Source: Bacteroidota bacterium
Lineage (GTDB): Bacteria > Bacteroidota > Ignavibacteria > Ignavibacteriales > Ignavibacteriaceae
Direction: 5' to 3'
Length of the DNA stretch: 5,314 nt
Assembly (NCBI GenBank): GCA_021793635.1
Contig: JAJYSI010000271.1
Location: forward strand, 1-5,314
This document shows, piece after piece, positions 1 through 5,314 of this stretch (positions within the stretch are counted from its first letter, which is position 1; each line of letters begins with the position of its first letter). The notes beneath the pieces were generated by a model that made no database searches, was not told the origin of the DNA, and saw nothing but the letters and a program-made list of their open reading frames with translations. Both the position numbers and the translations under genes were made by a program.

Positions 1-1
1 A

Positions 2-1654
2 ATTGCCGGAGATACAATTTCAGTTGTCTTAAAATCCGGAGAGTTGAAAAAAAATCCACTTGTAAGAATCTGGGTTAACCAAAGTGGACAAACGACAAAT
101 ATTCAGACAGTTCGATTTATAAACGGGAAACCGGCTGGCGAAGAAAAAAATGTTACACTTCAAGATCAAATTATTTATTCGATAATGATCGATAGATTTT
201 ACGATGGAGATTCATCTAATGATAGACCGGTAATTCTACCCGGTTTATCTTACAAAGCTAATTATCAGGGTGGAGATTTTCAGGGGATAATAGATAAAAT
301 AAATTCCGGTTATTTCGATTCCCTTGGTGTCAACACTTTATGGCTTTCCCCGGTAGTTGATAATCCCGATAGCGCCTACCGTGAATATCCCGCACCTCAC
401 CGCTTGTATACGGGTTATCATGGCTATTGGCCTCTTCATTCTTACCGCGTTGAAGAACATTTCGGAACTATGGCCCTGCTTAAAAAACTAGTTCGGCTTG
501 CACATAAACATAAAATAAGGATTTTATTTGATTACGTAGCCCATCATGTTTTTATTGACAACCCTATTTATAAAAAACATCGTGATTGGTTTGGCTCATT
601 ATATCTTCCTGACGGGAAAAAAAATCTTCGCCTTTGGGATGAAGAAAGATTAACAACATGGTTTGATGTTTATCTTCCTACATTTAATTATGTCAACTCC
701 AAAGCTGCTCGCGAAGCAATGACGAACAACGCTATCTGGTGGTTGAAAGAAACAGACGCTGATGGTTTTCGGCATGACGCTGTAAAGCATGTTCCAAATA
801 GTTTTTGGAGACTTTTAACTTATAAATTAAAAAAAGAAATCGAGATTCCGGAAAAAAGAAACTTATTTCAAATAGGCGAAACTTTTGGCAGCTATAACTT
901 GGTAAGCTCGTATGTTAACAACGGACAGCTTAATGCTCAATTCAATTTTAATCTTTATGATGTTGCCATCCCTACTTTTGTTGGTGAAAAAACTTCCTTT
1001 GTTCCCCTGGAGAACGAATTAAAAAAATCCTTCCTTGTCTATGGCTATAACAATTTAATGGGAAACATAATGGATAGCCATGATAAAGTTCGCTTTATGG
1101 CATACGCTGACGGGGAAATTCCACTTACAGGAAATGTCGACGCATCGGAACTCGGCTGGAATGATCCTCCAAATGTAAAGCATGAATCCAGTTATAAAAA
1201 ATTAAAATTATACTTAAGTTATCTTCTAACGATTCCCGGAACACCAGTAATAGATTACGGCGATGAAATTGGAATGACCGGCGCAGCAGACCCGGATAAC
1301 AGGCGTATGATGAGATTTGGGAATCAACTTTCCAACTGGGAGAAGGAAACTCTTGTCGATGTAAGGAAAATTATTTCTCTTAGGAAAAATAATCCGGCTT
1401 TAAGATACGGTGACTTTGAACCCCTGGATGCAGACACTTCTTGCTTTGTTTATCTTCGTTCAGATATGAACCAAAGAATTTTGGTAGCCTTAAATAAAAG
1501 CGGATCAGAAAAAACCGTAACCATAAAACTACCATCAATTTACAATCTTCACGAAGCAAATGATTTGCTCTATGGGAATAAAATAAAGTTTAATGGAGAT
1601 TTATTTTCATTTACTATCCCCGCAATTGGTTATAAATTCTTCGAGGTAAAATGA
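2..1654 (+). CDS. Alpha-amylase superfamily (GH13) glycoside hydrolase, 5'-truncated by the window edge
   Basis: Predicted to hydrolyse or transglycosylate alpha-1,4-linked glucans (starch, glycogen or maltodextrins). The frame has no stop from base 2 onward, giving 550 residues in the window; residue numbers here count from the codon at base 2. Residues 1-55 look like the tail of an N-terminal beta-sandwich or linker. The TIM barrel runs about 57-465, beginning at IIYSIMIDRF. Motifs seen: region I DYVAHH (177-182), region V LPTFN (225-229), region II GFRHDAVKH (255-263) with nucleophile D259, region III with acid/base E293 in IGETFG, and region IV MDSHD (357-361) with transition-state stabiliser D361. 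A C-terminal all-beta domain fills about 468-550. All three catalytic carboxylates are present, so it should be active. The usual Asn before His is His in region I and Ser in region IV. The true start and any signal peptide lie upstream, so location is unknown. Exact specificity (alpha-amylase, neopullulanase-like or other) cannot be fixed. Confidence 0.93.
   Translation: MAGDTISVVLKSGELKKNPLVRIWVNQSGQTTNIQTVRFINGKPAGEEKNVTLQDQIIYSIMIDRFYDGDSSNDRPVILPGLSYKANYQGGDFQGIIDKINSGYFDSLGVNTLWLSPVVDNPDSAYREYPAPHRLYTGYHGYWPLHSYRVEEHFGTMALLKKLVRLAHKHKIRILFDYVAHHVFIDNPIYKKHRDWFGSLYLPDGKKNLRLWDEERLTTWFDVYLPTFNYVNSKAAREAMTNNAIWWLKETDADGFRHDAVKHVPNSFWRLLTYKLKKEIEIPEKRNLFQIGETFGSYNLVSSYVNNGQLNAQFNFNLYDVAIPTFVGEKTSFVPLENELKKSFLVYGYNNLMGNIMDSHDKVRFMAYADGEIPLTGNVDASELGWNDPPNVKHESSYKKLKLYLSYLLTIPGTPVIDYGDEIGMTGAADPDNRRMMRFGNQLSNWEKETLVDVRKIISLRKNNPALRYGDFEPLDADTSCFVYLRSDMNQRILVALNKSGSEKTVTIKLPSIYNLHEANDLLYGNKIKFNGDLFSFTIPAIGYKFFEVK
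1643..1647 (+). promoter_or_regulatory. Possible ribosome binding site for the DUF885 lipoprotein gene
   Basis: GAGGT lies inside the last codons of the amylase gene, three bases before the ATG at 1651. The match to the anti-Shine-Dalgarno core is good but the spacing is shorter than usual. With the ATGA overlap, re-initiation by ribosomes that have just ended the amylase is at least as likely as independent initiation. Confidence 0.35.
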
Positions 1655-2994
1655 AACTTAGAAGTTTATTTTTAAACGGTTTATTATTAATATTACTTGC
1701 GTCAATCCTTCTTTCATCTTGTTCGGGAAATAGCGGGTCGCTAAATAAAGAACTGGAATCTAAAATGAACAATATTTCTGAAAATTATGTTAAGCTGGTA
1801 TTAAAAATCGGCGAGCTGGACAGTGATTATGTTGATGCTTATTATGGTCCAAAAGATTGGCAACCGCACGATAATTTAAAGACACCTGAAGATTCAACTG
1901 CCCTAAGAAATTTTTGTAATGCGGAAACAGATTCTCTTCTGAATGCTTTAGATGCTTTAAAAAATTTCAAAGCAAATGAAATAGAAACCCTCCGTTATAG
2001 ATTTTTATATAAACAGCTTTTGGCTGTAAAGGCAAAAATATTCATGATCGGCGGCGGAACTTTCTCCTTTGATGAAGAAAGCAAAGCATTGTATGACGCC
2101 GTCGTTCCGACATATACAAAGGAACACTTTCAAAATATTATTGATGAATTAAGTAATATCTTACCTGGTAAAGGCAATGTGGATACCCGGCTGGATGAAT
2201 ACAGAAAATCATTCATCATTCCGAAAGCAAAATTAGATACTGTTTTTAATGCCGCAATTGCAGAGTGTAAGAAAAAAACTTTAGATTATATTAAACTTCC
2301 GGCTAATGAAAACTTTAAATTAGAATATGTAACTAATAAGCCATGGAGCGGATACAACTGGTATAAAGGAAATTATTTTAGTGAGATTCAAATAAATACA
2401 GACATGCCAATCTATATTGACAGGGCTATTGACTTAGCTGCTCACGAAGGCTATCCCGGTCATCACGTTTACAACACCTTGCTGGAAGAAAATTTAGTAA
2501 AAAAGAACGGCTGGATGGAATTTACGGTATACCCATTATTCAGTCCACAATCATTAATTGCCGAAGGAACCGCAAACTTTGGAATTGACATGATCTTTCC
2601 AGGAAATTCACGGGTCGAATTTGAAAAGAATATACTTTTTCCACTAGCGGGTTTAAATCCTAAAGATGCAGATAAATATTATGAAGTACTTAAGTTGGTT
2701 GATGAGCTCAGATATTCCGGTAATGAAGCCGCAAGAAATTATCTTGATGGGAAATGGAACGAATCCGAAACTATTGACTGGTTAATGAAATATTCTCTGA
2801 TGTCAAAAGACAAAGCAGTACAACGATTAAAATTTATTGAAAAATATAGAAGCTATGTTATTAACTATAATTTGGGACAGGATTTAATTAAAAATTATAT
2901 CGAACACAACGGCGGTGCTAATAATCAAGCTAAGAGATGGTCATTGTTTACTAAACTATTATCAACGCCACAAACACCGTCGGGCTTAAAATAA
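1651..2994 (+). CDS. DUF885 family putative zinc metallohydrolase/peptidase, lipoprotein
   Basis: A 447-residue protein. Residues 1-24 form a lipoprotein signal: MKLR, a hydrophobic stretch, then lipobox LSSC with Cys24 as the predicted lipidated residue, so it should be anchored on the outer face of the inner membrane or on the outer membrane. The rest resembles DUF885: an N-terminal helical part containing DAYYGP near residue 63, then the signature HEGYPGHH (H265, E266, H271, H272) and, about 33 residues later, EGTA (E305-A308). By analogy with metallopeptidase-like folds the two His and E305 would bind zinc and E266 would be the base; this is inference from motif spacing, which is not a classical HExxH. 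Many DUF885 proteins are roughly 550-600 residues, so this is a short form, but no frameshift is visible. The ATG overlaps the stop of the amylase gene as ATGA, supporting both this start and translational coupling. Substrate is unknown; a periplasmic peptidase is the leading guess. Confidence 0.85.
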   Translation: MKLRSLFLNGLLLILLASILLSSCSGNSGSLNKELESKMNNISENYVKLVLKIGELDSDYVDAYYGPKDWQPHDNLKTPEDSTALRNFCNAETDSLLNALDALKNFKANEIETLRYRFLYKQLLAVKAKIFMIGGGTFSFDEESKALYDAVVPTYTKEHFQNIIDELSNILPGKGNVDTRLDEYRKSFIIPKAKLDTVFNAAIAECKKKTLDYIKLPANENFKLEYVTNKPWSGYNWYKGNYFSEIQINTDMPIYIDRAIDLAAHEGYPGHHVYNTLLEENLVKKNGWMEFTVYPLFSPQSLIAEGTANFGIDMIFPGNSRVEFEKNILFPLAGLNPKDADKYYEVLKLVDELRYSGNEAARNYLDGKWNESETIDWLMKYSLMSKDKAVQRLKFIEKYRSYVINYNLGQDLIKNYIEHNGGANNQAKRWSLFTKLLSTPQTPSGLK

Positions 2995-3020
2995 CTGATT
3001 AACAAACAATTTATTTTAAC

Positions 3021-3041
3021 ATGTCATGTCAAAAAATATAA
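3021..3041 (+). other. Six-codon mini-ORF overlapping the start of the AI-2E gene
   Basis: The sequence ATGTCATG has two ATGs five bases apart in different frames. The first, at 3021, opens a six-codon frame (MSCQKI) ending with TAA at 3039-3041, across the true start at 3026. It may only be chance in AT-rich sequence. If ribosomes use it, it would compete with or damp translation of the downstream gene. Confidence 0.15.
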
Positions 3042-4180
3042 AAAGTGATGGTACAGAAAAGTTTTTCATTTCAATAATCGGAATAGTTGTAATTGCACTT
3101 GTACTCAAAGAATTAAGCCATATTTTCATTCCGTTTGTTATTGCATATTTTCTTTTTTTTATTTTCTCGCCTATTAACGATTATCTTAGAGAAAAAAAAT
3201 TTCCGCTCTATGCAGTTCTGCTTCTTGACATTTTTGTGACGGCATTTGTTATGTGGGGTGTTTCTTCTTTCATAATCGGATCATTTATTTCCTTCGGCGA
3301 TCAGATTCCAGGCTACGCTGATAAGTTGAATAAAATTGTCAGCGATGCTGCAGTAGCGATGCATATTCGCGATCCTTTCTTCAGATATTTTTCTATTCAA
3401 AGAATTGTCTCTAAAATTGATTACAAATTATTAGCAGGAGGGATATTTTCTTCAACATTTAGCGTATTGGGAAATATTTTGTTCGTCCTTTTCTTTTTCA
3501 TTTTTGTAGTTATAGGTCACAATACAACCTATGAAGCAATTAAAAATCGGTTCGTATTTAAAAAAGTAGAACCCGAATTAAAAGAAATAGAAAAGAAATA
3601 TAAAACCTCGCCCGAAGAGCCTAACAACGACTACAACCAATGGATAAGCGATAAATTAAATGTTGAGCGGCAAGAAAAAGAAGAAAAACTAGCTCAAACA
3701 TTTAAGGCTATAACCAAACAAATTCAAAGATACATAATCTTAAAAATTGCAATAAATCTTTCAGCCGGAATTGTGATTACCATTTTACTTTATCTTTTCG
3801 GAATAGACTTTGCGATTATATGGGGACTTTTTGTTTTCCTTTTCAATTTTATTCCTTCAATAGGCTCGGCAATCGCACTCGTTCTGCCGGTTGTGATGAC
3901 TTTACTTCAATACGAATCTATTACCTATGCACTTCTCATTGCGTTGATTCTTGCTGCTATCCAAACACTGTTTTTCAATCTTATCGAAACCAATTTGATC
4001 GGTAAAAGATTAAATCTAAATCCGCTTTTAATTCTTATGTCTGTTTTAATTTGGGGCTACATTTGGGGAATTGTGGGCATGCTGCTTTCTGTTCCGCTAA
4101 CAGCAATTATAAAAATTATTATTTCAAATTCCGAATCAGAAAATATGAAGTTCATTAGCGACTTGATGAGCAAAGAATAA
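3026..4180 (+). CDS. AI-2E family (TqsA/PerM-type) polytopic membrane transporter
   Basis: A 384-residue inner-membrane protein of the AI-2E/UPF0118 family. Hydrophobic segments lie at about 13-29, 32-49, 62-89, 138-164, 241-260, 262-292, 299-322 and 332-367. The C-terminal half carries the family hallmarks: FNFIPSIGS (273-281), ETNLIGKRLNLNP (321-333), and WGIVGMLLSVPLTAIIK (347-363), the last close in style to E. coli TqsA. Family members have been linked to autoinducer-2 export and to ion/proton antiport, but many have no known substrate, so none is claimed. Between the segment ending near 164 and YIILK at 236 is a highly charged loop (about 170-232, rich in Lys and Glu) that looks longer than usual. 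The start is the first ATG after an in-frame TAA at 3017; no Shine-Dalgarno sequence is visible. It lies 31 bases after the DUF885 gene on the same strand with no evident promoter or terminator between, so it is probably co-transcribed. Confidence 0.9.
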   Translation: MSKNIKSDGTEKFFISIIGIVVIALVLKELSHIFIPFVIAYFLFFIFSPINDYLREKKFPLYAVLLLDIFVTAFVMWGVSSFIIGSFISFGDQIPGYADKLNKIVSDAAVAMHIRDPFFRYFSIQRIVSKIDYKLLAGGIFSSTFSVLGNILFVLFFFIFVVIGHNTTYEAIKNRFVFKKVEPELKEIEKKYKTSPEEPNNDYNQWISDKLNVERQEKEEKLAQTFKAITKQIQRYIILKIAINLSAGIVITILLYLFGIDFAIIWGLFVFLFNFIPSIGSAIALVLPVVMTLLQYESITYALLIALILAAIQTLFFNLIETNLIGKRLNLNPLLILMSVLIWGYIWGIVGMLLSVPLTAIIKIIISNSESENMKFISDLMSKE

Positions 4181-4204
4181 TTTTACCTTCGGTTAAATTT
4201 TTCT
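4179..4204 (+). terminator. Weak candidate intrinsic terminator after the plus-strand genes
   Basis: Just past the AI-2E stop, TTTACC and GGTTAAA can fold around a TTC loop (three G/C-containing pairs, one T-T mismatch, then A-T pairs), followed by five T residues and TCT. The position at the end of a three-gene run is right, but the stem is short and A/T-rich, so function is uncertain. Confidence 0.3.
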
Positions 4205-4216
4205 CTTAATATTTTG

Positions 4217-4231
4217 TTTTAACAGTTAAAA
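4217..4231. repeat. A/T-rich palindrome in the convergent intergenic gap
   Basis: TTTTAAC and GTTAAAA form a perfect inverted repeat around a single central A. As RNA it would fold only as a six-pair A-U stem with a three-base loop, which is weak, and it has no clear T-run after it on either strand. It could be a protein-binding dyad or part of a bidirectional termination region; chance is quite possible in sequence this AT-rich. Confidence 0.3.
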
Positions 4232-4248
4232 TCGAAAAGCAGGCCAAA

Positions 4249-5314
4249 TTACTTTTGCGCCTGGGTTAAAGAATTATATATTTCAATTACTCTGTCAGTT
4301 AGTTTTTCCAAATCAAAAAAATTGACTGCTCGTTTTCTGGCAGACAAACTAAAGCTTCGCATAGTCTCCGGAGATTTTAGTAACAGTTCAATTTTTTGTG
4401 CAAGGGCGCCGGCATTTTTATTTTCAAATAAAAATGAAGTTTCACCTTCAACCGCAATATCCAAAACGCCATCCGCATTTGAACAGACTGAAGGTTTGCC
4501 CATAGCCATTGCTTCTGCTAAGGCAATTCCGAAGGCTTCATTGTGAGAGGGGAAAACAAAAATATCCATAGCAGCCAAAACTTCTGGTGTATCTGTTCTA
4601 TAACCGGTAAAAATTATATTATTAATTGCTAGTTCTCCCGATAACTGTTTTATTTTATCGGCATAATTATTTTCGCCACGGCTTGCTTCACCAACAATCA
4701 TAAACCTTAGACTATTATACTTATCATTTAAAATCTTTGCGGCTTCTAAAAATTCTTCATGTCCTTTACCGGGACTAAACCTTGCAATCATACCTATTAA
4801 AGTTTCATCTTCTTTAATTTTAAATTCATTCCTTACTTTTTGTGCATTTACAGTTGCAGGATCAAATTTTTCCGTATCAATTCCGTTGTGAAGTAGAAGA
4901 ATTTTATCCTCCGTCAAAGGACATGTTTCAAGAAGATTTCTTTTTATGACATTGCTTATTGCTAGTGCAAAAGATAGTCGATTGTAAATCCATCTGTGTA
5001 GTTTGTCCTTTTTTATAATAAAAGAACCGACCTGCTTAGTCAGGATTAAAGGAATTTTGGTTCCTAAAATTTTAAGTGCCGGTACCAACAACCACAAGTC
5101 TTTTGATGCTTGAGTATGAATTAAATCATAATTACTGCGACGGATAATGCTTGCAAGGTTAAGGATGCTAAAAGGATGAATATAGCCCGATATTTTTATC
5201 GGGTGAATAATTACTCCGATGTTATTAGCTTCAATGTGAATTCTAGATTCGGCGATGCACAAAAGCTCTACGGAAATATTTTTTTTTAATAACTGCTGGA
5301 TAGCGGTAAAGATC
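4249..5314 (-). CDS. Glycosyltransferase family 4 (GT-B fold), N-terminus cut by the window edge
   Basis: Predicted to transfer a sugar from a nucleotide-sugar donor to a growing glycan, probably at the cytoplasmic side of the inner membrane, as in lipopolysaccharide, capsule or exopolysaccharide synthesis. The frame is open from the right edge to TAA at 4249-4251, giving 354 residues in the window (numbered from the codon at 5311-5313). The N-terminal Rossmann half includes DLIHTQASKDLW (about 63-74) and AISNVIKRNL (118-127), ending with HNGID (142-146). The C-terminal GT1-type domain starts near 168 and shows RFSPGK with R178 and K183, then the retaining-transferase E-x7-E motif (E259 and E267), followed by GKPSV. 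R178, K183 and the two Glu are the expected donor-binding residues, so it looks intact as far as seen. The first tens of residues, including the Gly-rich N-terminal loop, are outside the window. Donor and acceptor cannot be told. It converges on the plus-strand genes across a 68-base gap, so it belongs to another transcription unit. Confidence 0.93.
   Translation of the reverse strand, partial: IFTAIQQLLKKNISVELLCIAESRIHIEANNIGVIIHPIKISGYIHPFSILNLASIIRRSNYDLIHTQASKDLWLLVPALKILGTKIPLILTKQVGSFIIKKDKLHRWIYNRLSFALAISNVIKRNLLETCPLTEDKILLLHNGIDTEKFDPATVNAQKVRNEFKIKEDETLIGMIARFSPGKGHEEFLEAAKILNDKYNSLRFMIVGEASRGENNYADKIKQLSGELAINNIIFTGYRTDTPEVLAAMDIFVFPSHNEAFGIALAEAMAMGKPSVCSNADGVLDIAVEGETSFLFENKNAGALAQKIELLLKSPETMRSFSLSARKRAVNFFDLEKLTDRVIEIYNSLTQAQK
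5186..5203. repeat. Perfect inverted repeat (7-bp stem, 4-base loop) inside the glycosyltransferase gene
   Basis: CCCGATA and TATCGGG flank a TTTT loop, giving a compact hairpin with four G-C pairs. It lies within the coding sequence for residues around PIKISG. No T-run follows on either strand, so it does not look like an intrinsic terminator. It may be a coding coincidence or an mRNA structure. Confidence 0.4.

Noticed and set aside
38..46. GGAGAG followed by TTG as a ribosome binding site and start for the amylase gene.
   Set aside because: The purine run touches the TTG with no spacer, and the frame is open upstream with protein-like sequence.
2995..3025. A separate promoter or terminator between the DUF885 and AI-2E genes.
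   Set aside because: The 31-base gap shows no hairpin with a T-run and no recognisable -35/-10 or Bacteroidota-type -33/-7 pair.
3315..3356. CGCTGA and TCAGCG as a stem-loop in the AI-2E gene.
   Set aside because: Only six pairs with a loop of about 18 bases in coding sequence; this is expected by chance.
3820..4005. A 61-codon plus-strand reading frame inside the AI-2E gene.
   Set aside because: It lies wholly within the conserved membrane region of the AI-2E protein in another frame, and its sequence is Cys/Arg/Tyr-rich with no recognisable domain.
4322..4546. A 74-codon plus-strand reading frame opposite the glycosyltransferase gene.
   Set aside because: It is antisense to the conserved C-terminal GT4 domain, including the E-x7-E motif, and mirrors its codon structure.

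Overview
The window is a dense, AT-rich bacterial stretch (clearly under 40% G+C by eye) with four protein genes and almost no non-coding DNA. The first three genes are on the plus strand and look like one transcription unit. The fourth is on the minus strand and converges on them. Organism: the AT-rich coding with many TTA and AAA codons, the poor Shine-Dalgarno signals, a lipobox-type lipoprotein and the mix of families suggest a Gram-negative member of the Bacteroidota/Ignavibacteriota (FCB) side of the tree. This is inference; there is no marker gene here to prove it.

Layout. Bases 2-1654 hold a glycoside hydrolase family 13 (alpha-amylase superfamily) gene that is cut by the left edge. 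Bases 1651-2994 hold a DUF885-type putative zinc metallohydrolase lipoprotein that overlaps the amylase gene by four bases (ATGA). Bases 3026-4180, after a 31-base gap, hold an AI-2E/TqsA-type polytopic membrane protein. Bases 4181-4248 are a short convergent intergenic gap with a weak terminator candidate and an A/T-rich palindrome. From 4249 to the right edge, on the minus strand, is a GT4-type glycosyltransferase whose N-terminus lies outside the window.

Both edge genes have a TTG that could be mistaken for a start. In each case the reading frame runs on to the window edge with family-like sequence, so I annotate both as partial and read the TTG as an internal Leu codon.

How the genes may relate: the amylase acts on alpha-glucans and the glycosyltransferase builds glycans, but they are on opposite strands and nothing shows a shared pathway. 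The amylase and DUF885 genes are probably translationally coupled, which is the most suggestive link here. I see no RNA genes, CRISPR array, insertion sequence, phage or defence genes, and no convincing new multi-gene system. The points most worth a second look are the substituted GH13 motifs, the uncharacterised metallohydrolase coupled to the amylase, and the long charged insert in the AI-2E protein.
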